Below are positions 1 to 8,630 of a DNA stretch of 64,000 bases, piece by piece. A program made the position numbers and the translations under genes. Origin of the DNA: Haematobacter genomosp. 1 (GTDB lineage: Bacteria > Pseudomonadota > Alphaproteobacteria > Rhodobacterales > Rhodobacteraceae); NCBI RefSeq assembly GCF_002196855.1, contig NZ_NIPW01000028.1:1-64000 (forward strand), in the 5' to 3' direction. Position 1 is the first letter of the stretch. The number at the start of each line of letters is the position of its first letter. The notes beneath the pieces are model-generated. The model searched no databases. It was not told where the DNA came from and saw only the letters and a program-made list of their open reading frames with translations.

Positions 1-288
1 GCAATTTTTCGAGGTGCCCTTGAGAACGTGCGGGTCAACCAGATCACTGTCGGAAGTCGCCGCGGCATCATGGCCATGCTCCGCGAAGACCGGAAGCGAA
101 CGGTGAGGAGAACCGCCTCTTCCCGAAAGCTATCCTTAAATAGTTATAACAATGGAAAATTTCTCGTACTTTCAGTGGGTTTTATGCTTCCATACACGCT
201 CGGGCCCAAGAAAATTTGATTGCGTTGTCCTCCACCCTGCTTTCCCCGCGGCGCGATGATCTTCGTTATATTGATTGAGGATGATCCG

Positions 289-564
289 ATGACCCACGAA
301 GACCATGAGCGCCTGCTGAGAGAGTTGGAGACGGGCAAAATTGAGTATGACAGTCACAGCGACGATATCTGCCTCGCGCCGGGTGTCCCGCTAACGGAGG
401 CGCATATCCGGATCGTGGCGCAGCGTCCGTATCTGGCAGACAGCTGGCCCCAGCATCTCCGGATCTCGATCGGGCTGCCGCCGATCCCTGTGGCAGAGCT
501 GCATCCCGATGATCTTGCCGCGGATCCCTTTGCCACCGCAATGAAGATCCGGCGGGCGAAATAG
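289..564 (+). CDS. Small hypothetical protein (91 aa)
   Basis: I do not recognise the family. The ATG at 289 is preceded by GAGG at 277-280 (8-nt spacing), a better start than the in-frame upstream ATGs at 220 and 256, which have no ribosome binding site. The product is soluble and acidic at its N-terminus (MTHEDHERLL), has no signal peptide or membrane segment, and carries a hydrophobic proline-containing stretch (ISIGLPPIP) near residues 59-67. It stands alone: the 220 bases upstream and about 680 bases downstream hold no convincing gene. Coding character is reasonable, but with no recognised homologue it could be an island gene of unknown role. Confidence 0.45.
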   Translation: MTHEDHERLLRELETGKIEYDSHSDDICLAPGVPLTEAHIRIVAQRPYLADSWPQHLRISIGLPPIPVAELHPDDLAADPFATAMKIRRAK

Positions 565-1240
565 CCCAGTGACGGTCGTGGCAGATGGAAAATCCTGAAG
601 TCGGCGCCAGTATCCTGCCGAGAGCACGTCGCGACGGGCTACCTGCTGGGCGTGGGCAATCCTGCGATGCTGTTCCGCCAGCGATAGACAGGCCCTTCAT
701 TCGCCGCTGGAGCAATCGTTAACCGACCTCGCATCGGGCGTGTCCCCGAGAAGTCCGCGAGAGGGGATCCGGTAACCCCTCGTCAAGCCATGATGACCGA
801 GCCACAAACGCGACGATTCATCCGCGGGGACTCGCGCCGAGGATCGCCGGTGGTAGAAGCCGATGGTCTGCCGAGGTGACACCCGATGCCGCCTCCGTTC
901 TACAGACCCGCACGCGCGGCGGCCGTGACGGGGAAAATTACCACCACAGGGGTTCAGAATTTTCGACGGGCTCCGCTTGGCCGCATATTTCGCCGCTGAT
1001 GTCATAAGGCGGTCTGGAAAATCGCCCCTTCCCCGGTATGGGAAAGCGACCGGGCTACCTGCCCCCGGCTATAGCTCATCACCGTGCGCGGCCATACTCA
1101 ACTCAGGCCGAACTTTCCGAACTTCATGAAAAGGGCGTGGATCGACGGCGAGTCGCCCGGTTGCAGTAGCGGCGATGGAGGTCCGACCCGGATTTTCGGC
1201 GAGACACAACACGCTATATTGCTGCACATTTCTGAGGAAA
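565..1240. other. Gene-poor stretch beside tRNA-Gly
   Basis: About 680 bases with no open frame I can support. The only long frame, on the minus strand at 697-1005, has a low-complexity Arg/Ser-rich translation and no ribosome binding site. The stretch lies directly downstream of the 3' end of tRNA-Gly, a common integration point for mobile DNA, but I see no integrase or transposase and no copy of the tRNA 3' end that would mark an attachment site. Confidence 0.4.
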
Positions 1241-1315
1241 TGGAGCGGGCGATGGGAATCGAACCCACGACATTCAGCTTGGGAAGCTGACGTTCTACCT
1301 CTGAACTACACCCGC
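1241..1315 (-). tRNA. tRNA-Gly(CCC)
   Basis: Read on the minus strand, this folds into a full cloverleaf. The acceptor GCGGGTG pairs with CGCCCGC and the anticodon stem is TCAGC/GCTGA. The loop TTCCCAA places CCC at positions 34-36. The T-arm contains GTTCGATTC and the CCA end is encoded. The anticodon assigns it to glycine codon GGG. It follows the phenylacetate-CoA-ligase-like gene by 87 nt on the same strand. Confidence 0.95.
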
Positions 1316-1402
1316 GCGCGGATCGTGTAACATCCCCTGCCCTCGCTGCGCAAGGGGCGATGGCTGCCTTCGCCCCGGCTCTCACCGCGATCTTCGGGTT
1401 AC

Positions 1403-2617
1403 CTATCGCTCGTCCGCGATGACCTTGCCGTCGTTCGGCAGCGTTCCTGGCGGCACGATGCGCACCACGCCCTTCAGCTTGGTAACTTCGGCGAGCTTCT
1501 CACCCAGTCGGTCGGCGGCAGCGGCGGCGGCATGTTCAGCCCAGAGCTCCATCCGGTCCTGTTCGCCTTCGCGTTTGACCACGAGCCGCACCTTGCCGGT
1601 TCCCGCCACGGAACGGGCAACGGCGGCTACCTGCTCGGGCCGGACGAACATGCCCTTCACCTTTGTCGCCTGATCCGCGCGGCCCAGCCAGCCGCGGATC
1701 CTCCGGTTGGTCCTGCCATCCTCCGATGGGCCGTTCAGGATCGCGGACAAATCACCCGTGGCAAAGCGGAAGAGCGGGTAATCGGCCGAAAGCCGGGTGA
1801 CCACGACTTCGCCCACCTCTCCGTCTGGCAGGGGCTCCCCCGTGCCGGGGCGCACGATTTCCAGCAGCACACCTTCGTTTACCACCATGCCGGGGCCATC
1901 GCCCTCATAGGCGACGATGCCCAGATCCGCGGTGCCGTAACACTGACGAACCTGCACGCCCCGCCCGGCAAGCTCCAGCCGAAGCGACTCGGGAAGCGCC
2001 GCGCCGGAGACGAGCGCCATCCGAAGCGAGCTGGTATCCGCGCCCTGCTCCGCCCCCTTGTCCAGAATGATCTTCAGGAAATCCGGCGTGCCCACATAGG
2101 CGCTCGGCTGGAATTGCTCGATGGCGATGAGTTGATCCGCGGTATTGCCGGGGCCTGTCGGGATCACCGCGCAGCCGATCGCCTCCGCGCCGCTTTCGAA
2201 CATGAAGGCCGCGGGCGTCAGGTGGTAGGAGAAGGTGTTGAGCACGACGTCCCCCTGCCGGAGCCCCGCCGCGTGCAGCGCCCGCGCCGCGCCCCACCAG
2301 TCCGGCCCCTTGCCCTCCGGGTCGAAGATCGGGCCGGGGGAGATGAAAAGCCGCCGAAGCTGCCCCCGCTCGGTCGCGGTGAGGCCGCCGAAGGGAGGGG
2401 CGGCCTTTTGCAGGGCGGAAAGGTCGGACTTCCGAAGCACCGGCAGCGCCGACAATCCGTTCCAGTCCTCCACCCGCTCAGGGCTATCCTTGAGGCGATC
2501 CGCCCAATAGGGCTGCTCACCGCGCGCGCGGGATAGCGCCGCATTCAGCCGTGTGAACAGAACCTTGTCACGTGCGGGAGGATCCAGGGTTTCCGCCTGG
2601 TCGTAGGGTTCGCCCAT
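1403..2617 (-). CDS. Phenylacetate-CoA ligase-like adenylating enzyme (404 aa)
   Basis: Member of the PaaK-like branch of AMP-forming acyl-CoA synthetases, expected to activate a carboxylic acid to its CoA thioester in the cytoplasm. The start is the ATG at 2617, preceded by AAGGAG at 6-nt spacing; a TTG at 2632 lacks a site. Visible family features are CYGTADLG (adenine-binding region), the GEVGEVVVT stretch, FRFATGDLS near the hinge and GWLGRADQATKVKGMFV in the C-terminal lobe. The usual Ser/Thr-rich phosphate loop is replaced by ISPGPIFDP at residues 92-100. It is the last gene of the liv-like operon, 11 nt after livF, so its substrate is probably the imported acid or a product of it. The exact substrate is unknown. 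Confidence 0.85.
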   Translation of the reverse strand: MGEPYDQAETLDPPARDKVLFTRLNAALSRARGEQPYWADRLKDSPERVEDWNGLSALPVLRKSDLSALQKAAPPFGGLTATERGQLRRLFISPGPIFDPEGKGPDWWGAARALHAAGLRQGDVVLNTFSYHLTPAAFMFESGAEAIGCAVIPTGPGNTADQLIAIEQFQPSAYVGTPDFLKIILDKGAEQGADTSSLRMALVSGAALPESLRLELAGRGVQVRQCYGTADLGIVAYEGDGPGMVVNEGVLLEIVRPGTGEPLPDGEVGEVVVTRLSADYPLFRFATGDLSAILNGPSEDGRTNRRIRGWLGRADQATKVKGMFVRPEQVAAVARSVAGTGKVRLVVKREGEQDRMELWAEHAAAAAADRLGEKLAEVTKLKGVVRIVPPGTLPNDGKVIADER

Positions 2618-2628
2618 GGCGTTCTCCT

Positions 2629-3417
2629 TCAAGCCAGCCAGCGTTTGCGCCGGCGGTAGTGCTTCACATTGCGATAATCGACCTTGCCGCCGCCCCCGAG
2701 GTAGAAGTCCTGTACGTCCGGGTTGCTTTTCAGAACCTCCGCCGCACCCGACATCACCACCTGACCGTTCTCTATGAGATAGGCCCGGCTCACTACATCC
2801 AGCGTCGCGGCCGCGTTCTGTTCCACCAGCAGCACGGATAGACCCTGCTCCTCATTGATCTTGCGGATGATCGCGAAGATCTCCTGCACCAGAATCGGTG
2901 ACAGGCCGAGCGAGGGCTCGTCCAGCATGACGAGCTTCGGCTCCGTCATAAGCGCGCGTCCGATGGCGAGCATCTGCTGCTCCCCGCCCGAGAGATATCC
3001 GGCCTTGGAGCGGATACGCTCCTTCAGGCGGGGGAAGTAGTCGTAAACCTGTTCGCGAAGCTCGTTGTAGCGGGCGGAATTGCCGCCGCGATAGGCAGCA
3101 ATCAGGTTCTCGTCCGGTGTGAGATGGCCGAATATCCGCCGTCCTTCCAGCACATGCACCAAACCGTCGGCCACCCGTTCGGGCGGTCCCATCTTCAGCA
3201 GGTCATGTTCCCCGAAGCGGATCGTGCCGCGTGTGACAAGCCCGCGCTCCGGCCCGAGCAGGCCGGAGATCGCCTTCAGCGTGGTCGATTTTCCCGCGCC
3301 GTTGGAGCCGAGAAGGGCGACAACCTCGCCCTCCCCGACTTCCAGGGACACGCCCTTGATGGCGAGGAACACCTTGTCATAGATCACCTCGACATTCTCG
3401 AGGACGAGCCCCGGCAT
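2629..3417 (-). CDS. livF: Branched-chain amino acid/carboxylate-type ABC transporter ATPase (LivF family)
   Basis: A 262-residue ABC ATPase of the LivF type, one of the two cytoplasmic motor subunits of a HAAT-family importer. Walker A GSNGAGKST lies at residues 37-45, the signature LSGGEQQ at 142-148 and Walker B LVMLDEP at 162-168. The C-terminus (YLGGGGKVDYRNVKHYRRRKRWLA) carries a basic tail after the conserved YLG. Only 3 nt separate it from the binding-protein gene upstream. LivF symbols are used by homology; the CoA ligases in the operon make an organic acid a likelier substrate than leucine. Confidence 0.93.
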   Translation of the reverse strand: MPGLVLENVEVIYDKVFLAIKGVSLEVGEGEVVALLGSNGAGKSTTLKAISGLLGPERGLVTRGTIRFGEHDLLKMGPPERVADGLVHVLEGRRIFGHLTPDENLIAAYRGGNSARYNELREQVYDYFPRLKERIRSKAGYLSGGEQQMLAIGRALMTEPKLVMLDEPSLGLSPILVQEIFAIIRKINEEQGLSVLLVEQNAAATLDVVSRAYLIENGQVVMSGAAEVLKSNPDVQDFYLGGGGKVDYRNVKHYRRRKRWLA

Positions 3418-3420
3418 GGG

Positions 3421-4665
3421 TCAGTTCCCCGCCTTGTATTTCGCAGCCGAACTCTCGATCTCCGCCCGCACGACATCCTGATAGGCCGCGTGCCAGTCGG
3501 AAACCGGCACCCAGGCGGAGCCGTCCCATTCGGACACCCGTCCGGCACCGCCGCCTTGATGATCCGTCGCCGTGATGGTGATCGGCGGCATCAGCCCTTC
3601 GGCATCGAAATCGACGATCTTCTCGAACCCGGCCTTCAGCTTCTCACCCGTCAGCGGACCACCGCCGTCGGCCAGCGCGAGCCGCGCCCCCTCCACCGCG
3701 ACAGCCATCGTGGCCACCCCGAGGTTGTAATAGCTGGTGCCGACATTGGCCTTGTCGCCCGCCCCGTGACCGGCGTCGATCACCTTGGACTGGATGCGCT
3801 CGAGGATGGGGCTGTCCATGCCGGAAGCCGTCGCCTCGAAGCGCTTGACGCCCTTCATCTGGGCCGCGCCCACGTTCGCGGCATCCGTCTCCGCCAGCCA
3901 GATAACGGAATAGATGCTGTTCGGATCGATGCCATTCTGGATCGCCGTGCGGACGGAGACCGCCTGCCCGCCGCCCGCACCCCAGATCATCACGTAATCC
4001 GGGCGGTAACGCCGGACCTCCGACCATGCGGCGGACTGTTCGTTGCCGGGGCTGGCATACGGGAATGCCTTGACCTCGAACTTCTCCTTTTCGGCCAGAT
4101 CGTTCAGGATCGGCAGCGGCTCGCGGCCGAAGGGGCTGTCGATATGCACGATGGCGATCTTCTTGCCTTCCAGACCGCCGTGCGACTTCATGTATTCGAC
4201 AAGGTTTGCTGCCTGCGACCAATAGGTCGCCATCATCGGAAAGACATAGGGAAAGACCTCCCCGTCCGAAGCATCACCGCGCCCGTGAACCGGCGTGATG
4301 AGCACTACCTTGTCCTTGTTCACGCTGTCGATCATCGCCGCGGAAACGGGCGTCGACAGGAAGTCGAACAGGATCGCACCCTCATCGCGGGCGCGGTTGT
4401 AGGCTTCAATGCCACGCTGCGGCTGGTTGCCGTGATCGCGCACGATGGCCTCGAACTTGGTCCCGTCGATGCCGCCTTCCGCGTTCACCAGCGTCAGGTA
4501 GTCCCGCTGACCCTGGTTGTACTGCCCGGTGACGAAGGTATAGACGGCCGTGAAATCCTGCAGCAGGCCGATCTTCACGTCATCGGCGCGCGCGGGGCCG
4601 CCAAGGGCCAGTCCCGCCAGAACCACCGCGGTCATCGCGCCGCCACGCATCCATTTCAGTCCCAT
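3421..4665 (-). CDS. Periplasmic substrate-binding protein of the liv-like ABC importer (414 aa)
   Basis: A type I periplasmic binding protein of the LivK/amide-binding group. The ATG at 4665 is chosen because GGGAGG lies 4 nt before it; the in-frame ATG 12 nt upstream overlaps that site. A signal peptide is clear: basic MGLKWMRGG, hydrophobic AVVLAGLALGG and cleavage after ARA near residue 27. The mature protein begins with VKIGLLQDFTAVY and contains two Rossmann-like lobes (KKIAIVHIDSPFGREPLP; PDYVMIWGAGGGQAV). It delivers ligand to the LivH/LivM homologues encoded upstream in the same operon. At about 390 mature residues it is typical for the family. The ligand cannot be read from the sequence. 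Confidence 0.92.
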   Translation of the reverse strand: MGLKWMRGGAMTAVVLAGLALGGPARADDVKIGLLQDFTAVYTFVTGQYNQGQRDYLTLVNAEGGIDGTKFEAIVRDHGNQPQRGIEAYNRARDEGAILFDFLSTPVSAAMIDSVNKDKVVLITPVHGRGDASDGEVFPYVFPMMATYWSQAANLVEYMKSHGGLEGKKIAIVHIDSPFGREPLPILNDLAEKEKFEVKAFPYASPGNEQSAAWSEVRRYRPDYVMIWGAGGGQAVSVRTAIQNGIDPNSIYSVIWLAETDAANVGAAQMKGVKRFEATASGMDSPILERIQSKVIDAGHGAGDKANVGTSYYNLGVATMAVAVEGARLALADGGGPLTGEKLKAGFEKIVDFDAEGLMPPITITATDHQGGGAGRVSEWDGSAWVPVSDWHAAYQDVVRAEIESSAAKYKAGN

Positions 4666-4706
4666 GTTTCCTCCCATTTTCCCGGCTCCTCCTTCCGGTC
4701 AACTCG

Positions 4707-5780
4707 TCAGCTTCTGGCGTGGCGGAATGGCCAGACCAGGAAATACTTGCGGATGTTGTCGTAGATTTTTGCCAGCCCCAGCGGCTCGAACAGCAGAAAT
4801 CCGATGATCATGGCGCCATAGATCATGAGCGGCAGATGCGAGATGAAGTTCTGGCTGACCGGAACCCACCCCGCCCCTGCCAGAGCGGCGATCGCATTCG
4901 TCAGCACGATGGGCGCAAGCAGCACGAAACCCGCGCCCAGATAGGACCCGATGACGGAGCCGAGCCCTCCGACAAGCACCATGGCGACGAGCTGGATGGA
5001 AACGTTGAAGCCGAACTGTTCCGGTGTCACCGCGCGGTAGTAGCAGAAAGCCAGGATCGCCCCGGTCACTCCCCCCATGAAGGAGGAGGTGAAAAAAGCC
5101 ATCAGCTTGTAGCGGAAGGGATCAACCCCGATGACAGCCGCCGCGAAATCCTTGTCGCGGATCGCCACAAGGGCGCGCCCGAAGCTCGTCCGTTTCACGT
5201 TCAGGAAGAACAGCGTCATCAGGACCACCCAGCCCAGTGCAAGCCAGTAGCGGGAGGCGAGGCTCTCGATCGGCATGAACAGGAAGCGGACCTCCGGCGT
5301 GCGGAGCGTGGCATGGGCGCCGCCGGAAATCGCGGGAACGTTCACGATCACCCAGTCCACCAGATACTGCATCGCGAGCGTCGCCATGACGAGGTAAAGC
5401 CCCTTCACCCGGAGCGCCGCCGCCCCGAACACCGTGCCGATCACGGCGGCGACAATCCCGGCGGCAAGCAGGGCAATCTCGAACGGAACCCCGGCGCGAA
5501 CCATGTGGATCGCCGCATAGGCCCCGATCGCCATCACCGCCGCGAAGCCGAAGTGCAGCTGCCCCGCCAGCCCCATAAGCAGCGTGAGCGACAGCGCCGC
5601 CGCGCTCCAGATCACCCACGGCAGAACGTAGGAGCCGAGGTAGAGGTCGGACAGATACAGCGGCGCGGCCAGCGCCAGCAGCAGCAGCAGGATGACGATG
5701 GTCCTGTCGGCAGGCACCGGCCAGAGCGCGCGGGCGCTTTCGTAGCGGTTGTGATGGACGCCGGAGAGACGGTAATACAT
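4707..5780 (-). CDS. livM: ABC importer permease, LivM family (357 aa)
   Basis: Integral inner-membrane permease, the LivM half of the importer. The translation shows about nine to ten hydrophobic segments (for example VILLLLLALAAPLYL, IALLAAGIVAAVIGT, LVAMVLVGGLGSVIGSYLGAG) and the family hallmark GLAGQLHFGFAAVMAIGAYAA near residues 70-90. The ATPase-contact region lies near FRYKLMAFFTSSFMGGVTGA. The longer hydrophilic N-terminus (about 25 residues) is usual for LivM relative to LivH. It follows livH by 1 nt, which indicates translational coupling. Confidence 0.93.
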   Translation of the reverse strand: MYYRLSGVHHNRYESARALWPVPADRTIVILLLLLALAAPLYLSDLYLGSYVLPWVIWSAAALSLTLLMGLAGQLHFGFAAVMAIGAYAAIHMVRAGVPFEIALLAAGIVAAVIGTVFGAAALRVKGLYLVMATLAMQYLVDWVIVNVPAISGGAHATLRTPEVRFLFMPIESLASRYWLALGWVVLMTLFFLNVKRTSFGRALVAIRDKDFAAAVIGVDPFRYKLMAFFTSSFMGGVTGAILAFCYYRAVTPEQFGFNVSIQLVAMVLVGGLGSVIGSYLGAGFVLLAPIVLTNAIAALAGAGWVPVSQNFISHLPLMIYGAMIIGFLLFEPLGLAKIYDNIRKYFLVWPFRHARS

Positions 5781-5781
5781 G

Positions 5782-6660
5782 TCAGATCCTCTCGATGTCC
5801 TCGCGCCCGAAGATGCCGTAGGGGCGGATCATGATGGTCAGAAGAATGATGAGCGAGGTCACGACATCCCGCGTACCCCCGCCGACGACGCTGTCGAGAT
5901 AGCCGGGGATCACGGCCCCCAGCACTCCGACGAGGATGCCGCCCACCAGCACCCCGATGATGGAGTCGAGCCCCCCCAAGATGACCACCGCCACTGCGGG
6001 AAACAACAGGGTGGAGAGTGTCCAGTCCACCCCCTGCGCAGACCCCCAGAGCGTTCCCGCGACGACCGCCGTCACCCCCGCCAGACCCCAGGAGATGCCG
6101 ATGGCGCGTTCCACCGAGATGCCGACCGCCCAGGAGGAGATATGGTCATCCGAGACGGCGCGGAGCTTGGTGCCGAGCCGGGTGCGGAAGAACAGCAGCG
6201 CGGCGATGACCATGACCACGCCGATGGCCCCGCCGATCAGATAGGTGCGGTTGATGAACACGTCCCCCACGATCACCGGAGCAAACCCGATGCCGAGGTC
6301 GAGCGGCTTCGGCGTGGTGCCGAGAATGCCGGGCACCAGCCCGCGCAGCAGGATGTCCAGTCCGAGGGTCAGCATCACGATCATGATGATCGGCTGACCG
6401 ACCATCCGGCGCAGCAGCAGCCGCTCCACCACCAGACCCAGCGCGAACATGGCCAGCGCCGCGCCGATCACCGCCACCCACATCGGCAGGCCCAAGGAGA
6501 GCAGGAGCCAGACCGCGTAACCCGCCGTCATCACCAAAGCCCCCTGCGCCAGGTTCGGCACGCCCGCGGATTTGTAGATCAGCACGAAGCCGAGGGCGAC
6601 GAGGCTGTACATCAGCCCGGTGAGCGCGCCATTGATCACCAGTTCAACGAAATAGGCCAT
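5782..6660 (-). CDS. livH: ABC importer permease, LivH family (292 aa)
   Basis: Inner-membrane permease partner of LivM. The N-terminus contains INGALTGLMYSLVALGFVLIYK and the diagnostic PNLAQGALVMTAGYAVW, followed by seven to eight further hydrophobic segments. The coupling region FRTRLGTKLRAVSDD resembles the conserved loop that contacts the ATPase. Its ATG shares a base with the stop codon of the acyl-CoA synthetase gene upstream, so the two are translated together. The length matches the family (about 290 residues). Confidence 0.93.
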   Translation of the reverse strand: MAYFVELVINGALTGLMYSLVALGFVLIYKSAGVPNLAQGALVMTAGYAVWLLLSLGLPMWVAVIGAALAMFALGLVVERLLLRRMVGQPIIMIVMLTLGLDILLRGLVPGILGTTPKPLDLGIGFAPVIVGDVFINRTYLIGGAIGVVMVIAALLFFRTRLGTKLRAVSDDHISSWAVGISVERAIGISWGLAGVTAVVAGTLWGSAQGVDWTLSTLLFPAVAVVILGGLDSIIGVLVGGILVGVLGAVIPGYLDSVVGGGTRDVVTSLIILLTIMIRPYGIFGREDIERI

Positions 6661-8630
6661 CAGCGCCCCTCCCCGCCCTTGACGTCGCGGATGGACAGGC
6701 GGCGCTCGATCACCCCGGTCTGCCCGTTCTCATAGGTGATCTGCGCGCGGTAATCGACGCTGTCCTGCCCGGCATAGATCGCGTCGATGATCGTGGCATA
6801 ACGGTCGTCGATCAGGTTGCGGCGCAGCTTGCGGGTGCGCGTGACCTCCCCGTCGTCCGGGTCGAATTCCTTGTGGAGATTGACGAACCGGCTGACGTTA
6901 AGGTTCGCCGGCATGACGGCATTGACCTGCGCCACGACGTCCCCGATCAGCCCATAGACCTCCGGCCGCTGGGACAGTTCGGCATAGGACGTATAGGCCA
7001 CGCGGTTTTCCTGCGCCCATTGCCCCACCGCAGCGAAGTCGATGCAGATGATCGCCGAGAGGAAGTCCCGCCCTGCGCCGATCACGCAGGCATCCTTGAT
7101 GAAGGGTGAGAATTTCAGCCGGTTCTCGATATAGGTGGGGATGTAACGCGTGCCGCCGGCGGTGTGCATGACCTCCGATACGCGGCCAAGCACGACAAGC
7201 TGGCCATCCCCCTCCACCTGCCCGGCGTCACCGGTGTGCAGCCAGCCGTCGCGGAGCGTCTCCGCGGTGGATTTGTCATTCTGGAAGTAGCCGTCGAAGA
7301 TGTTGTCGCCCCGCAGCAGGATCTCCCCATCCTCCGCGATCCGCATCTCCACGCCGGGAAAGGGGCGCCCCACGGTGGTCAGCGAGATGTCCTCCGGCTT
7401 CTGGGCGACCGCCAGCGCGCAGTTCTCCGTCTGGCCGTAGAATTGCCGCAGGTTCAGGCCGAGCGCGCGGAAGTAGAGAAACACGTCCTCCCCGATCGCC
7501 TCGCCCGCGGTATAGGCCCGCTTCACCCGGCTGAGGCCAAGGTGATCGCGGATCGGGCCGTAGATCAACACCTCTCCCATCGCGCGGCGCAGCCGTTCCG
7601 TTGCCGTCGGCACATGGCCGGAAAGGCGCTTGCGCTCCAGTTCCACCGCGAAGGGCATGAAGGCCTCATAGAGCCGCCGCTTCACGCCCGCCGTCTCCGC
7701 CACGCCGACCTGAATGCGCGTCAGCATGGCCGACCAGGCACGCGGCGCGGCGAAATAGAGCGTGGGAGCGATCTCCCGCAGGTCATGCAGCGCGGTTTCC
7801 TGCCCCTCGGGCACGTGGACGGTGAAGCGGAGCGCCATGGCCGCGCCCACGGAAAAGATGAAGTCCCCGACCCAGGCCATCGGGAGATAGGCCATATGGA
7901 CCTCTCCCTGCTGGAAGTATCCCGCCGCCGCAGCGTTCCGCACACCGGCCAGCACATGCCCATGCTTCAGGGGAATACCCTTCGGCGCGCCTGTGGTGCC
8001 GGAGGAATGCAGCAGGATCGCCACATCATGCACGGAGGGCCGCAAGAGCAGATCTTCCGTCAGCCCCGGCTCCGCCGCCAGCCGCGCCCTGCCCCGTTCG
8101 GAAATCTCGCTGAAGGCGACGACGCCCGGCGCCTCCTTCCCCTTCAGCCCGCGCGGATCATCATAGATGATGAGACGGAGACCGGGATGGGTTTCGCGGG
8201 CGGCGAGCAGCTTGTCCACCTGCTCCTGATCCTCTGCGATGGCGACATGAACGCCTTCGCGCTTCATCTGCTGCGCCAGTTCCTCCGCCGGGGCATCCGC
8301 ATAGGCAGGCGACGGGATCGCGCGGAGCGCCACGGCCCCCAGCATGCCGAAATACAGGTTCGGCCGGTTGTCCCCGATCACCAGAACGATGTCACCCTGC
8401 CCGACGCCCTGTGCCTCCAGCCCGGCGGCAAAGGCAAGCACGGCGTCGTGGTAATCCTTCCAGGTGTACTCCTGCCAGATGCCGTGGTTGCGCTCCCGCA
8501 GGGCCACATCGGAGCCGTGGTCGCGCGCATTCCGGGCCAGCAGGCTCATCAGGTGATCATCGGCGACCCAGTCGGGATGCAGTGCCTCGGGCGCGGACAA
8601 GGGCGCGGCGCGGACCGGCTCAAGCTGCAT
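6660..8630 (-). CDS. AMP-dependent long-chain acyl-CoA synthetase family protein (656 aa)
   Basis: Adenylate-forming ligase of the FadD/bubblegum-like group, which converts a carboxylate, ATP and CoA to an acyl-CoA. The phosphate loop HSSGTTGAPKGIP starts at residue 208. An adenine-binding motif is present as FYGQTE, and the hinge region shows DGWLHTGDAG followed by LGRVSEV. At 656 residues it is the long form. No membrane segments are seen, so it is probably cytoplasmic and peripheral. Its place between livG and livH in an importer operon is typical of operons that import and activate aromatic or alicyclic acids, so activation coupled to uptake is likely. The start overlaps the end of livG by 11 nt. 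Confidence 0.9.
   Translation of the reverse strand: MQLEPVRAAPLSAPEALHPDWVADDHLMSLLARNARDHGSDVALRERNHGIWQEYTWKDYHDAVLAFAAGLEAQGVGQGDIVLVIGDNRPNLYFGMLGAVALRAIPSPAYADAPAEELAQQMKREGVHVAIAEDQEQVDKLLAARETHPGLRLIIYDDPRGLKGKEAPGVVAFSEISERGRARLAAEPGLTEDLLLRPSVHDVAILLHSSGTTGAPKGIPLKHGHVLAGVRNAAAAGYFQQGEVHMAYLPMAWVGDFIFSVGAAMALRFTVHVPEGQETALHDLREIAPTLYFAAPRAWSAMLTRIQVGVAETAGVKRRLYEAFMPFAVELERKRLSGHVPTATERLRRAMGEVLIYGPIRDHLGLSRVKRAYTAGEAIGEDVFLYFRALGLNLRQFYGQTENCALAVAQKPEDISLTTVGRPFPGVEMRIAEDGEILLRGDNIFDGYFQNDKSTAETLRDGWLHTGDAGQVEGDGQLVVLGRVSEVMHTAGGTRYIPTYIENRLKFSPFIKDACVIGAGRDFLSAIICIDFAAVGQWAQENRVAYTSYAELSQRPEVYGLIGDVVAQVNAVMPANLNVSRFVNLHKEFDPDDGEVTRTRKLRRNLIDDRYATIIDAIYAGQDSVDYRAQITYENGQTGVIERRLSIRDVKGGEGR

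Noticed and set aside
697-1005. 102-codon minus-strand frame in the gene-poor left edge
   Set aside because: No ribosome binding site, biased Arg/Ser composition and no recognisable segment.
3124-4764. 546-codon open frame on the plus strand
   Set aside because: Antisense to livF and the binding-protein gene, both of which have clear motifs and signals; the translation is His/Arg-rich and matches no fold.
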